Of a DNA stretch of 64,000 nt, positions 7,585-16,999 are shown one piece after another; the stretch's first letter is position 1; the number at the start of each line of letters is the position of its first letter. The stretch is from the NCBI RefSeq assembly GCF_008704995.1, contig NZ_CP023747.1, positions 2,630,501 to 2,694,500 of the forward strand, given 5' to 3'. Below the pieces are notes generated by a model that was not told the DNA's origin, did no database searches, and was given only the letters and a program-made list of their open reading frames with translations. A program made the position numbers and the translations under genes. This stretch comes from Streptomyces nodosus. Lineage in GTDB: Bacteria > Actinomycetota > Actinomycetes > Streptomycetales > Streptomycetaceae.

Positions 7585-10338
7585 TCAGTCTCTCGCCACC
7601 GCGAGCCTCCCGTTCCCGCCGGTGACGGCGATCGCACCGCCCCGGTCCGTGCGCAGGACGAGGGCGCCCTCCTTCTGCAGCGCCGTGACCGTGGTGGGAG
7701 ACGGATGGCCATAGGGGTTGTCCTTTCCACAGCTGATCAGTGCGAGGCGTGGGGTCACTCTCCGGATGAGCTCGGGGTCCTGGTAGGCCGACCCGTGGTG
7801 GGCGACCTTGAGGATGTCCACCGGCCCCAGCGCGGCACCCTCCGGTGAGCTCAACAGCGCCTGCTGGGCGAGCGGTTCGAGGTCGCCGAGGAGCAACAGG
7901 GTCAGCCCCGCCGAGCGGACGGACAGGGCGACGCTCGCGTCATTGGGGCCGTCCGGCGACGGGGCCGGGTCCGGGGGCGGCCACAGCACCCGCCAGTCGA
8001 GACCACCGGTGCGGCGGCGCTCCCCCGCCTCGGCGCGCGTCATCGGAATGTGCCGGGCGGCGGCCTGGGCACGGACGGACGCGGCCTGGTCCGGCGGCTC
8101 CTCGAACCCGGTCGTCTCGATCGCTCCCACCGAGCGTCCCCGCAGCACCCCCGACAGCCCCGCCACATGGTCCGCGTGGAAGTGGGTCAGCACCAGGAGC
8201 GGAATACGGGTGATGCCGAGCCCGGTCAGACACCGGTCGACCAGGACCGGGTCGGGGCCCGCGTCCACGACGACCGCCGTGCCCTCGCCCGCCGCGAGCA
8301 CGGTCGCGTCCCCCTGCCCCACATCACACATCGCATACCGCCAGCCCGGCGGCGGCCATCCCGTGATCACCCGGGTCAGGGGCGGCGGCCTCACCACCGC
8401 GAGCACCAGCAGCAACGCGCAGAGGCCGGTCAGCCAGGGGTGCCCGATCAGCCGCCGGCCGAGCAGCACGACGACCGCTGTGACCGCCGCCAGCAGCAGC
8501 GCCCCCGTCCAGCTGCCCGGCCAGTCCACCGCACCGCCCGGCAGCGACGCACCCGTGCGTGCGATGCCCGCGATCCATCCGGCCGGCCATCCCGCCCACC
8601 ACGCCAGCATCCCGGCGAGCGGCATCGCCAGCGGCGCGGCGGTCAGCGCGGCGAACCCCAGCACGGTGGCCGGCGCCACCGCGAACTCCGCGAGCAGATT
8701 GCAGGGCACCGCGACCAGGCTCACCCGCGCCGAGAGCACCGCGACGACCGGCGCACACAGCGCCTGGGCGGCCGCCGCCGCGGCCAGGGCCTCCGCAGGC
8801 CGGGGCGGCACACGACGGCGGCGCAACGCGGCGCTCCAGCGTGGGGCGAGGGTGAGCAGGGCGCCGGTCGCCAGCACGGAGAGCAGAAATCCATAACTCC
8901 GGGCCAGCCAGGGGTCGTAGAGCACCAGCAGCAGAACCGCCGTGGCCAGCGCGGGGATCAGCGATCTACGACGCCCGGTGGCCAGCGCCAGCAGCGCCAC
9001 GGCTCCGCAGACGGCGGCCCGCAGCACACTGGGGTCCGGCCGGCACACCACCACGAACCCGAGCGTGAGCGCGCCGCCGAGCAGCGCCGTCCCCCGCAGC
9101 GGAAGGCCGAGCCGGGGCGCGAGTCCTCGGCGCTCGGCGCGCTGTGCCAGCCCGGCCGGACCGATGAACAGGGCCAGCAGGATGGTGAAGTTGCCTCCGC
9201 TGACGGCCAGCAGATGCGCGAGGTCCGTGCGCTTGAAGGCGTCGTCCAGCTCGGGGGTGACCCGGGAGGTGTCCCCGACGACCAGCCCGGGCAGCAGCGC
9301 CCGCGCGTCCGGAGCGAGCCCTTCGGTCGCCTCCCGCAGCCCGGCGCGCAGCCGCCCCGCCCAGCGCTGCGCCCCGGACGGCTCGCCCACCACCTCGGGC
9401 GGTCTTCCGCCCCGCACCCTCAGCACGGCGGCGATGCGCTCACCTCCGGTCAGGGGAGGAACCAGTCGCGCCGTCACCCGCACCCGTGTGGAGGGCAACA
9501 GGGCGAGCCAGGGCGACCGGCCTGCCGGCTCCGCCGCGTCCCCCGGACCGCCGGTCGCCCCCCGGCGGGCGAGATCGACGATGACGAGGACCGGCGTCCG
9601 GGTCGCCAGCACGGTGTCGTCCGCCCGGGTCAGCCGGGTGACCTCCCCGTTCAGCAGCACGGCCCTCGGTGTCGCATGATCACCCCTGACCCCGGGCCGG
9701 GTGAGCCGTGGATCCGAGGTGAGCCGGACCTCGGCGGTCGCCTCGGCGTACTGACGGGCCAGCTCGGGCACCGGGCCCCGTCGCACATCCGCGGCCCGGA
9801 GTCCGGCGGACGTCCCTGCCGCCGCGACACAGAGCAGCACGGCGGCGAGCGGCACCGCCGACCAGGCGCCCCAGGGCCGGCGCGCGCCGCCGGGCCTCGT
9901 CCCCGTCCTCGCTCTCGTGGCCCTTTGCACCAGCGGCGCTCCGAGGGCCGCCAGCAGCGAGGCGACCACCACCCAGGTGACCCGGGCGCCCGAGGCATCG
10001 AGCGCCCACGCCGCCGTCGCCCAGGCCGCGAGCGCGGGCGCCACCAGCCGCAGGTCCGCCGGCCCCTCCTGTCGGGGGTGCGGATCGCCCAGTGGGCTCC
10101 CGGCCCCGGCGTGCCCGGCCGGACGGCCCGGACGGCCCGGACGGCCCGGACGGCCCGGACCATGAGGTCCCGCACGTCCGCCGCTCGTCGTCGGGCGCGG
10201 GACCGGACGGTCGGAGTGGGCCCGTGCGGGCGCGCCGGCGGGGTTGGTGCGGAGGGGTTCCGTGGGCCCTGGGGCAAGCGCGGAACCCGGCGGGGGTGTC
10301 CTCGGTCCGGCCGAGCCCCGGTGGTGCGGTGGGGTCAT
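7585..10338 (-). CDS. comEC: ComEC/Rec2-family DNA-uptake channel with C-terminal metallo-beta-lactamase domain
   Basis: Polytopic membrane protein whose relatives form the channel taking single-stranded DNA into the cell. The 917-residue protein has a Pro/Gly/Arg-rich N-terminal tail, two early TM segments, an OB-like extracellular segment, the Competence domain with many TM helices (LLAVSGGNFTILL near the middle), and a C-terminal metallo-hydrolase domain with LTHFHADHVAGL and KVAHHGSAYQDPE. The ATG at 10338 overlaps the comEA stop as ATGA, indicating translational coupling. The N-terminal tail contains a GRP tripeptide repeat encoded by a 9-bp tandem repeat. Natural transformation is not well documented in Streptomyces, so its role there is unclear. 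Confidence 0.93.
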   Translation of the reverse strand: MTPPHHRGSAGPRTPPPGSALAPGPTEPLRTNPAGAPARAHSDRPVPRPTTSGGRAGPHGPGRPGRPGRPGRPAGHAGAGSPLGDPHPRQEGPADLRLVAPALAAWATAAWALDASGARVTWVVVASLLAALGAPLVQRATRARTGTRPGGARRPWGAWSAVPLAAVLLCVAAAGTSAGLRAADVRRGPVPELARQYAEATAEVRLTSDPRLTRPGVRGDHATPRAVLLNGEVTRLTRADDTVLATRTPVLVIVDLARRGATGGPGDAAEPAGRSPWLALLPSTRVRVTARLVPPLTGGERIAAVLRVRGGRPPEVVGEPSGAQRWAGRLRAGLREATEGLAPDARALLPGLVVGDTSRVTPELDDAFKRTDLAHLLAVSGGNFTILLALFIGPAGLAQRAERRGLAPRLGLPLRGTALLGGALTLGFVVVCRPDPSVLRAAVCGAVALLALATGRRRSLIPALATAVLLLVLYDPWLARSYGFLLSVLATGALLTLAPRWSAALRRRRVPPRPAEALAAAAAAQALCAPVVAVLSARVSLVAVPCNLLAEFAVAPATVLGFAALTAAPLAMPLAGMLAWWAGWPAGWIAGIARTGASLPGGAVDWPGSWTGALLLAAVTAVVVLLGRRLIGHPWLTGLCALLLVLAVVRPPPLTRVITGWPPPGWRYAMCDVGQGDATVLAAGEGTAVVVDAGPDPVLVDRCLTGLGITRIPLLVLTHFHADHVAGLSGVLRGRSVGAIETTGFEEPPDQAASVRAQAAARHIPMTRAEAGERRRTGGLDWRVLWPPPDPAPSPDGPNDASVALSVRSAGLTLLLLGDLEPLAQQALLSSPEGAALGPVDILKVAHHGSAYQDPELIRRVTPRLALISCGKDNPYGHPSPTTVTALQKEGALVLRTDRGGAIAVTGGNGRLAVARD
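10121..10160. repeat. 9-bp tandem repeat (GGACGGCCC), about 4.4 copies, inside comEC
   Basis: Four perfect copies start at 10121, 10130, 10139 and 10148, followed by a partial copy. Because the unit is a multiple of three it encodes repeating Gly-Arg-Pro in the cytoplasmic N-terminal tail of ComEC and can change copy number without a frameshift. Confidence 0.9.
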
Positions 10339-11684
10339 GGCCGTACGAGATTCCGTAGGTCGGCGAAGCGGCGCTCGCCGATGCCGTTGACGCCGCGGAG
10401 TTCGTCGACCGAGCGGAAACCGCCGTGTTGCGAGCGGTAGTCGACGATGCGCTGGGCCAGGACGGGGCCCACTCCGGGCAGTGTGTCGAACTGCTCCACG
10501 GTCGCCGTGTTCAGGGAGAGAGGGCTGGTGACGGAGGCCGGGCCGCCCGCGGATCCGCCGGTGGCGGGGCCCGCCGGGTCCGTGCCCGGTGCGGCTGCGG
10601 GGACGCCGACCGCGATCTGTTCGCCGTCCACCAGGAGGCGGGCGCGGTTGAGGCCGTCGGTGTCCGTACCGGGGCGGGCGCCGCCCGCCGCCCGCAGGGC
10701 GTCCTCGACCCGGGACCCGGCCGGGAGCCTTTGCAGTCCGGGGCTGCGCACCTTGCCGCTGACGTCCACGACGACCTCTGCGCCCGCCGCCGCTCCGGCC
10801 GTGACCGGCGATGGCGGCCGGGCCGGGGCGTCCGGCTCGGCCGGGCGGTCGGCCCGCCGCGCCCCCGGTACTCCATGGGGCACGGCGGCCCGCACCACCT
10901 CGGGCGGCCGCACCGGCTGTGTCCGGCCGGTCCAGAAATGCTGCGCGGCGAAGAGCACCGCCGCGACCAGCAACACGCTCAGTGCGACCACGCTTCTGCG
11001 CTCCAGCCCGCAGCGCGACTGAAGCCACAGCGGCATCCGCTCCCGCACGGCCGGCCCGAACCGCTCCCGCCATGCACCGCCCGTCGCACCCGCGGCACCC
11101 GTCGCCCGGTGCTCGGGGCCTTCGGTGCCGATGTCGCCGAGGCCGAGGCCAACATCGGCACCGGCACCGATGACGCCGTGCGCCGGGGCCGCCGCAGCAG
11201 ACATGTCCGCCGGAGCAGCCGACTTGAAGGGGCCCGCCCGAAAAGCCGCAGCGGAAACGCCCGCCCAGGTCCCCGTGCCGGAGGGGTGCGCCGAAACCGT
11301 CACCGCAACGGGATCAGCCCGAACCGCCGTCGCGGCGGAAGGCTTCGCCGGGGACGGCTCGAGGTCGTCAGGGGCGCGCAGCGGGCCTGTGCCGCTGCCC
11401 GCCGTCGTGCTCGCCCCCGGCGCACTCCCCCGTGGTGGCCCTGCCACCCCAGCGCAATCGTCCGCCTCAGGCGGGCTGTTCCCCGACTCCCGTCGCTCCC
11501 TGGCGCCTTCCGTGAAGAGGATCTCCGCCCGCCGACGCAGGGCATCGGCGGCCGGGGGCCGTTGGTGTCGTCGGGGGTGCGCCCGTGCGGTTCGTAGCTG
11601 TCGGCGCATGCGGCCGTCGGAGTCCGGTGCGCGGCCCGGGCCGCTGGTGGAGGACGCCGTGCGTGAAGGTGCTCGAAGTGCCAT
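10335..11684 (-). CDS. comEA: ComEA-like helix-hairpin-helix DNA-binding protein
   Basis: Membrane-anchored receptor that binds double-stranded DNA outside the cell and hands it to ComEC. The roughly 449-residue protein has a long disordered Ala/Pro/Gly-rich N-terminus, one TM helix (VVALSVLLVAAVLFAAQHFW, roughly residues 227-246), an SLBB domain (VVVDVSGKVRSPGLQRLPAG) and a C-terminal double HhH motif (LPGVGPVLAQRIVDYR and VNGIGERRFADLRNLV). The cytoplasmic N-terminus is much longer than in Bacillus ComEA. The start is uncertain: ATG 11684 lacks a clear ribosome-binding site and an ATG lies 25 codons in. It is coupled to comEC by a 4-bp overlap. Confidence 0.9.
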   Translation of the reverse strand: MALRAPSRTASSTSGPGRAPDSDGRMRRQLRTARAHPRRHQRPPAADALRRRAEILFTEGARERRESGNSPPEADDCAGVAGPPRGSAPGASTTAGSGTGPLRAPDDLEPSPAKPSAATAVRADPVAVTVSAHPSGTGTWAGVSAAAFRAGPFKSAAPADMSAAAAPAHGVIGAGADVGLGLGDIGTEGPEHRATGAAGATGGAWRERFGPAVRERMPLWLQSRCGLERRSVVALSVLLVAAVLFAAQHFWTGRTQPVRPPEVVRAAVPHGVPGARRADRPAEPDAPARPPSPVTAGAAAGAEVVVDVSGKVRSPGLQRLPAGSRVEDALRAAGGARPGTDTDGLNRARLLVDGEQIAVGVPAAAPGTDPAGPATGGSAGGPASVTSPLSLNTATVEQFDTLPGVGPVLAQRIVDYRSQHGGFRSVDELRGVNGIGERRFADLRNLVRP

Positions 11685-11788
11685 GCGCCGAGGATCGGGC
11701 AGACCGCCACCCTCGCGATGATCTTGTTCAATTCCGGTGGATCACGGCCTGGTTGTGGATAATTCCGTCCCCCACACGCGTCACGGCA

Positions 11789-12634
11789 TCACCGCGGCGC
11801 CACCACGGCAGCCAGCAGCCCCGGCCCCGTATGCGCCCCGATCACCGCGCCGACCTCGCTCACATGCAGCTCGGCCAGCCCCGGCACCCGCTCGCGCAGA
11901 CGGTCCGCGAGCGCCGACGCCCGTTCGGGGGCGGCGAGGTGATGGACCGCGATGTCGACCTCCGCGTCGCCCGCGCGCTCAGCCACGATCTCCTCCAGGC
12001 GGGCGATCGCCTTGGACGCGGTCCGCACCTTCTCCAGCATCTCGATACGGCCGTCGTCCAGCTGGAGCAGCGGCTTCACCGCGAGCGCCGAACCCAGCAG
12101 CGCCTGGGCCGCCCCGATCCGGCCGCCCCGGCGCAGATAGTCCAGGGTGTCGACATAGAAGAAGGCGGAGGTGCTCGCGGCCCGTTTCTCGGCCGCGGTC
12201 ACCGCCTCATCGGCCGTACCGCCGCCCTCCACGGCCTCCGCCGCGGCCAACGCGCAGAAACCGAGCGCCATCGCGACCATCCCGGTGTCGACCACACGCA
12301 CCGGTACCGGAGCCTTCCGACCGGCGAGCACCGCGGCGTCATAGGTGCCCGAGAACTCGGAGGACAGATGCAGCGAGACGATGTCGGTGGCCCCCGCCTC
12401 GGCGGCCTTGCGGTAGGTCTCGGCGAAGAGTTCGGGGCTGGGCCGGGACGTGGTGACGGGCCGTCGCTTCTGCAGCGCCTCCGCCAGGGAGCGGGCCGAG
12501 ATCTCGGTGCCCTCCTCGAGCGCCCGGTCGCCCAGGACCACGGTCAGCGGCACCGCGATGATGCCGTGGCGCTCCATCGTCAGCGGCGGCAGGTAGGCCG
12601 TTGAATCGGTGATGATCGCGACATGGCGGGACAT
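11789..12634 (-). CDS. DegV family fatty-acid-binding protein
   Basis: DegV proteins bind a fatty acid and, in Firmicutes, serve as FakB subunits presenting it to the fatty-acid kinase FakA. The 281-residue protein opens MSRHVAIITDSTAYLPP, has the conserved TSRPSPELF and SLHLSSEFSGTYDAA motifs that contact the lipid carboxylate, and ends IGAHTGPGLLAAVV. The ATG at 12634 fits the family start. No FakA homologue is visible in the window. Confidence 0.93.
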   Translation of the reverse strand: MSRHVAIITDSTAYLPPLTMERHGIIAVPLTVVLGDRALEEGTEISARSLAEALQKRRPVTTSRPSPELFAETYRKAAEAGATDIVSLHLSSEFSGTYDAAVLAGRKAPVPVRVVDTGMVAMALGFCALAAAEAVEGGGTADEAVTAAEKRAASTSAFFYVDTLDYLRRGGRIGAAQALLGSALAVKPLLQLDDGRIEMLEKVRTASKAIARLEEIVAERAGDAEVDIAVHHLAAPERASALADRLRERVPGLAELHVSEVGAVIGAHTGPGLLAAVVAPR

Positions 12635-12704
12635 GAGCTGGAGGTTACCCGCCGGAACGCACGGTCGGCAGCCCGGCCCCTCCGACCGGCTCACCTCGGC
12701 GAGA

Positions 12705-13442
12705 TCATGAGGTGCTCTCCGGGCGGGGTTTCCGCTGCCAGGGGTATGTGACCCGCTGTTCCCTCGGGCCGAGAGCGGGCCGGGACGGCTCCCGGGCCGC
12801 GCGGGACTCGGGCTGCTCCGGCTGGTTGGGGACGGTGGCGGCCGTGGGCTCGGGCGCGGTCTTCTCCGTCCGGGGCGGGGTGCCGGGCGCCGGCTCCTCC
12901 GTGGTCCAGTGGCGCAGGGCGCCCGCCTCCATGTCGATCTGTGCGCTCAGCGTGTCCAGGTCGTCGTCCGCGAACCGGCGTGCCCGGTCGTGCACCGCCC
13001 AGCGCAGCGAGTCCGCGGAGGTGGTGATCCGCTCGGTGCGCTCGCGCAGTTCGGGCAGCCGGGAGACGAGCATCTGCCGGTCCGGCTCGGCCTCCAGGCG
13101 CTTGAGCTCATCGTCCAACTCGCGTCCATGCACGCTGAGACGCTGGAAGAGACCCAGCGACTCCTTCAGCGACTCGTCCTCGGTGACGCCCGCGTGCAAT
13201 GCCTCCTGGGTGGCGCGCATCGAGGTGCGCAAGCTCAGACGGAGACCGGCGATCTCGCCCGCGGGACCGATCTGGCCGAGGGTTCTGGCCCGCAGGGTGG
13301 TGTCCTCGACCGTGCGGCGGGCCTGGGCGATCGTGCGGTCCACGCCCCGTTTGGCCGCGCCGACCGCCTTCACCGCGGCATACACCCCGAGCACGAGGCA
13401 GAGTACGAACAGGAGTGCGACGACGGTCAACACGGCTTCCAC
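12705..13442 (-). CDS. Conserved single-TM protein with coiled-coil body
   Basis: I do not recognise a named family. The 245-residue protein has one TM helix at residues 4-26 (VLTVVALLFVLCLVLGVYAAVKAV). A charged helical region with coiled-coil-like heptads follows (SLKESLGLFQRLSVHGRELDDELKRLEAE), then a Pro/Glu/Thr-rich C-terminal tail. The body faces the cytosol if the short N-terminus is outside. It lies between leuS and degV on the same strand, but the leuS terminator precedes it, so it probably has its own promoter. Confidence 0.8.
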   Translation of the reverse strand: MEAVLTVVALLFVLCLVLGVYAAVKAVGAAKRGVDRTIAQARRTVEDTTLRARTLGQIGPAGEIAGLRLSLRTSMRATQEALHAGVTEDESLKESLGLFQRLSVHGRELDDELKRLEAEPDRQMLVSRLPELRERTERITTSADSLRWAVHDRARRFADDDLDTLSAQIDMEAGALRHWTTEEPAPGTPPRTEKTAPEPTAATVPNQPEQPESRAAREPSRPALGPREQRVTYPWQRKPRPESTS

Positions 13443-13502
13443 GACGCTCCTCCTCCGACCGGCGACGACGCTGCTGCGCCCTCTTCACCGTAAACGCAAC
13501 GA

Positions 13503-13537
13503 GCAGGTCCGGGGTTCCGGAAGAACCCCGAACCTGC
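13503..13537 (-). terminator. Terminator hairpin downstream of leuS
   Basis: A 14-bp stem with one mismatch (GCAGGTCCGGGGTT at 13503-13516 against 13524-13537) and a 7-base loop lies about 90 bases after the leuS stop. Confidence 0.65.
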
Positions 13538-13624
13538 CCGTAGGGGACTACCCCGAGCACCCCGGGCACGGGTTCGGCCGAGGCCGCACGGCCGGTCGGT
13601 CGACCGCGCGGCCGGCCCGGACCG

Positions 13625-16543
13625 CTACCCCGTGACGATGTTCACCAGCTTGGGCGCGCGGACGATCACCTTGCGGACCGCCGCGCCACCCAGCGCCGCG
13701 ACCACCTTCTCGTCGGCCAGCGCCACCTTCTCCAGCTCCTCCCCGGAGATCGAGGGGGAGACCTCCAGGCGCGCCTTGACCTTGCCCTTCACCTGGACCA
13801 CGCAGGTCACGCTCTCGTCCACGACATAGGCCGGGTCGGCGACCGGGAAGTCCCGGTGGACCACCGAGTCGCCGTGGCCCAGCCGGTGCCAGAGCTCCTC
13901 GGCGACATGCGGGGCCAGCGGCGCGACCAGCAGCACCAGTGCCTCCGCGATCGAGCGCGGCACCGCTCCCGGCCGTCGCGCGGTGCCCGCGGCACCGCTG
14001 CCGCCGTACACCTTGGTCAGGTGGTTGTTCAGCTCAGTGATCTTGGCGATGGCGGTGTTGAACCGCAGCCCCTCCAGATCCTGGCGGACCCCGTCGATCG
14101 CCTTGTGCAGGGCCCTCAGGGTGTCCTCGTCGGGCTCGGCGTCGACGACGGTCAGCTCGCCGGTCGTCTCGTCGACCACATTGCGCCACAGCCGCTGCAG
14201 CAGCCGGAACTGGCCGACCACCGCGCGGGTGTCCCAGGGCCGCGACACATCCAGCGGGCCCATCGCCATCTCGTACAGACGCAGCGTGTCCGCTCCGTAC
14301 TCGGCGCAGATCTCGTCCGGAGTGACGGCGTTCTTCAGGGACTTGCCCATCTTGCCCAGCACCCGGGAGACCTTCTCGCCCTGGTGGTAGTAGGCGCCGT
14401 CGCGCTCCTCCACCTCGGCGGCCGGCACCGCGATACCGCGCTGGTCACGGTAGACATAGGCCTGGATCATGCCCTGGTTGAACAGCTTGTGGAACGGCTC
14501 CGCCGAGGAGACGTACCCCAGGTCGTAGAGGACCTTCGACCAGAAGCGGGCGTACAGCAGATGCAGCACCGCGTGCTCGGCGCCGCCGACATAGAGGTCG
14601 ACGCCACCGTGCGGCATGCCCTCGCGGGGGCCCATCCAGTAGCGCTCGATGTCCGGGGCGACCAGCTCCCGGTCGTTGTGCGGGTCCAGATAGCGCAGCT
14701 CGTACCAGCACGAACCGGCCCAGTTGGGCATGGTGTTGGTCTCGCGGCGGTACTTCTTGGGTCCGTCACCCAGGTCCAGGGTCACATGGACCCAGTCCTC
14801 GTTGCGCGACAGCGGGGTCTCGGGCCGGGTGTCCGCGTCATCCGGGTCGAAGGTGCGGGGGGTGTAGTCCTCCACCTCCGGCAGCTCCAGCGGCAGCATC
14901 GACTCGGGCAGCGCATGGGCGACGCCGTCCTCGTCGTAGACGATCGGGAACGGCTCGCCCCAGTAGCGCTGACGGCTGAACAGCCAGTCGCGCAGCCGGA
15001 AGTTGACCGTGCCCTCGCCATAGCCCTTGCGCGCCAGCCACTCGGCCGCGCGGGCCTTGGCCTCCGGCACGTTCAGGCCATCGAGCGACACATCGTCGCC
15101 GGCGGAGTTGATGATCTTCGCGTCGGAGGAGGCGAAGGCGTCGTCCCAGGTCGCCGGGTCGCTGTCGCGGCCGTCGGTGGGCTCGACGACACAGCGCATC
15201 GGCAGCTCGAAGGCGCGCGCGAAGGCGAAGTCACGGCTGTCGTGCGCCGGGACCGCCATGATCGCGCCGGTGCCGTAGCCCATCAGGACGTAGTCGGCGA
15301 TGAAGACCGGGACCTTCTCGCCGTTGACGGGGTTGGTGGCGTACGCGCCGGTGAAGACGCCGGTCTTGTCCTTGGCCTCGGCCTGCCGTTCGACGTCGGA
15401 CTTCGAGGCGGCCTGGGCGCGGTAGGCGGCGACGGCCTCCGCGGGCGTGGCGTGACCGCCGGTCCACACCTCGTGGGTGCCCTCGGGCCAGGCCGCGGGG
15501 GTGAACTTCTCCACCAGCGGGTGCTCGGGCGCCAGCACCATGTAGGTGGCGCCGAACAGGGTGTCCTGACGCGTGGTGAAGACCGTGATCGCTTCGCCGT
15601 CGATCGGGAAGTCGACGCGGGCGCCCTCGGAGCGGCCGATCCAGTTGCGCTGCTGGAGCTTGATGGCCTCGGGCCAGTCCAGCTCCTCCAGGTCGTCCAG
15701 CAGCCGGTCGGCGTACGCGGTGATCCGCATGTTCCACTGGCGCAGCTTGGACTTGAAGACCGGGAAGTTTCCGCGCTCGGAGCGGCCCTCGGCGGTGACC
15801 TCCTCGTTCGCCAGAACGGTACCCAGACCGGGACACCAGTTGACGGGCGCCTCGGAGGCGTACGCCAGGCGGTACTCGCCCAGGACGTCGGCGCGCTCGA
15901 CGGCGCTCAGCTCGTGCCACGCGCGACCGGTGCCCGGGACCGCACGCTCGCCGGTCTCGAACTGGGCGATCAGCTCGGAGACCGGACGGGCCTTGCCCGC
16001 CTCCTCGTCGTACCAGGAGTTGTAGATCTGCAGGAAGATCCACTGGGTCCAGCGGTAGTACTCCGGGTCGATCGTGGCGAACGACCGGCGCTTGTCGTGC
16101 CCCAGGCCCAGCCGGCGCAGCTGGGACTTCATGTTCTCGATGTTGGCCTCGGTGGACACGCGCGGGTGCGTGCCGGTCTGCACGGCGTACTGCTCGGCGG
16201 GCAGGCCGAAGGCGTCGAAGCCCAGGGTGTGCAGGACGTTGTGGCCGGTCATGCGCTGGAACCGGGCGAACACATCGGTGGCGATGTAGCCCAGGGGGTG
16301 ACCGACGTGCAGCCCCGCACCCGAGGGGTACGGGAACATGTCCATGATGAACTTCTTGGGCCGGGCGACCACCGCGGGCGCGCCGTCCAGGTCACCGCTC
16401 GGGTTCGGCGCCGCATAGGTGCCCTCGACGTCCCAGAAGTCCTGCCAGCGTGCCTCGATCTCGGCCGCCATGGCGGCCGTGTAGCGGTGCGGCGCCGCCT
16501 CCGCCGGCACAGCGGCGGTAGCAGCGGGGTTCGTCTCGCTCAT
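13625..16543 (-). CDS. leuS: Leucyl-tRNA synthetase
   Basis: Class Ia synthetase charging tRNA-Leu, with an editing domain that removes mischarged isoleucine and valine. The 972-residue protein has the HIGH-like motif HVGH at residues 79-82 ([16 protein letters not shown]), the CP1 editing domain with the Thr-rich [13 protein letters not shown] segment, and the KMSKS-like KMGKS in [16 protein letters not shown]. The start is the ATG at 16543, preceded by GAGG. Upstream lies a Leu-codon leader peptide and an intrinsic terminator, implying transcription attenuation by leucyl-tRNA supply. Confidence 0.98.
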   Translation of the reverse strand: MSETNPAATAAVPAEAAPHRYTAAMAAEIEARWQDFWDVEGTYAAPNPSGDLDGAPAVVARPKKFIMDMFPYPSGAGLHVGHPLGYIATDVFARFQRMTGHNVLHTLGFDAFGLPAEQYAVQTGTHPRVSTEANIENMKSQLRRLGLGHDKRRSFATIDPEYYRWTQWIFLQIYNSWYDEEAGKARPVSELIAQFETGERAVPGTGRAWHELSAVERADVLGEYRLAYASEAPVNWCPGLGTVLANEEVTAEGRSERGNFPVFKSKLRQWNMRITAYADRLLDDLEELDWPEAIKLQQRNWIGRSEGARVDFPIDGEAITVFTTRQDTLFGATYMVLAPEHPLVEKFTPAAWPEGTHEVWTGGHATPAEAVAAYRAQAASKSDVERQAEAKDKTGVFTGAYATNPVNGEKVPVFIADYVLMGYGTGAIMAVPAHDSRDFAFARAFELPMRCVVEPTDGRDSDPATWDDAFASSDAKIINSAGDDVSLDGLNVPEAKARAAEWLARKGYGEGTVNFRLRDWLFSRQRYWGEPFPIVYDEDGVAHALPESMLPLELPEVEDYTPRTFDPDDADTRPETPLSRNEDWVHVTLDLGDGPKKYRRETNTMPNWAGSCWYELRYLDPHNDRELVAPDIERYWMGPREGMPHGGVDLYVGGAEHAVLHLLYARFWSKVLYDLGYVSSAEPFHKLFNQGMIQAYVYRDQRGIAVPAAEVEERDGAYYHQGEKVSRVLGKMGKSLKNAVTPDEICAEYGADTLRLYEMAMGPLDVSRPWDTRAVVGQFRLLQRLWRNVVDETTGELTVVDAEPDEDTLRALHKAIDGVRQDLEGLRFNTAIAKITELNNHLTKVYGGSGAAGTARRPGAVPRSIAEALVLLVAPLAPHVAEELWHRLGHGDSVVHRDFPVADPAYVVDESVTCVVQVKGKVKARLEVSPSISGEELEKVALADEKVVAALGGAAVRKVIVRAPKLVNIVTG

Positions 16544-16585
16544 GATCCTCAAAGCTCCATCGATCGTCTCTGCCGGGCGGAAATG

Positions 16586-16609
16586 AAAAAACCCCTCGCA
16601 CAGGAGGGG
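16586..16609 (-). terminator. Intrinsic terminator of the leuS attenuator
   Basis: On the leuS sense strand a GC stem (CCCCTC at 16604-16609 with GAGGGG at 16592-16597, loop of six) is followed at once by six T (16586-16591). A U-run is rare in this genome's terminators, and this one sits only 42 bases before the leuS start, as expected of an attenuator. Confidence 0.85.
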
Positions 16610-16655
16610 CCGCCGCGCCGATTCCGACCTCCCGGTGGTCGGTGGTCGGTGCTGA

Positions 16656-16694
16656 TCAGCGCGGCTCGCTAAGCAGAAGGCGTACGGCACGCAT
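16656..16694 (-). CDS. leuS leader peptide [12 protein letters not shown]
   Basis: A 12-codon reading frame beginning ATG CGT GCC GTA CGC and containing three consecutive leucine codons CTT CTG CTT (16671-16679), then ending TGA. CTT is a rare codon in high-GC actinobacteria, so translation here should be sensitive to charged tRNA-Leu. There is no Shine-Dalgarno sequence, and a TACCCT element sits six bases before the ATG, so the message may be leaderless. Its position ahead of a U-tailed terminator and leuS supports a regulatory role. No stand-alone function is likely. Confidence 0.8.
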   Translation of the reverse strand: MRAVRLLLSEPR

Positions 16695-16999
16695 GGCGCC
16701 AGGGTACCGCAGCGCCCGAGCGGCCTGCGACGAGTTTGTACATCGCACGCAAGTGCGGACCGAAGTGAACTCAACGCCGGGCGGAGCCGTACTCAGACTG
16801 ACGGCCGCGTTGTGAAGGTCCTGAAAAGCTGACCGAGGTTTAAAAATTACTTCGCGTAACGACAGCTACTCGGACAACACGACCGTCCTGTTGCCCTTTG
16901 ATAACAACGCAATAACTCAAACCTCGTCTCACTCCGTTGGGAGCCCCCTAGAGTGCGGCAGCGGGACCGCCTTCCCGGAACTGTTCGGAGTTGCCCCCC
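16695..16999. other. Divergent promoter region between leuS leader and redox module
   Basis: I see no gene here. The left end should hold the leuS promoter (TACCCT near 16702). The stretch 16835-16920 is markedly richer in A and T than its surroundings and includes TTAC-TTCGC-GTAA, a small inverted repeat that could be an operator for the rightward redox genes. Confidence 0.5.

Larger units (their letters stand above)
16544..16694 (-). promoter_or_regulatory. leuS leader with probable ribosome-mediated attenuator
   Basis: Between the leader peptide and leuS the transcript can form several helices. The last leader codons (16659-16665, GCCGCGC) are a perfect 7-bp complement to 16612-16618. Two CCGACC copies at 16637-16642 and 16644-16649 can pair with GGTCGG at 16624-16629. 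A terminator with six U lies at 16586-16609. GGGAGG at 16628-16633 can pair with the terminator's 5' arm. A ribosome on the three Leu codons would block the first helix. I could not settle which fold is the antiterminator. Confidence 0.75.

Noticed and set aside
10121..10160. Short direct repeats as a CRISPR array
   Set aside because: Units are contiguous 9-mers with no spacers and lie inside a coding sequence; no cas genes in the window.
8050..10440. 796-residue open frame on the plus strand across comEC
   Set aside because: Antisense shadow rich in Gln, Arg and Pro; the minus-strand protein has clear Competence and metallo-hydrolase domains.
16544..16694. T-box riboswitch upstream of leuS
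   Set aside because: No T-box sequence (near TGGNACCGCG) or specifier hairpin; the Leu-codon peptide explains the element better.
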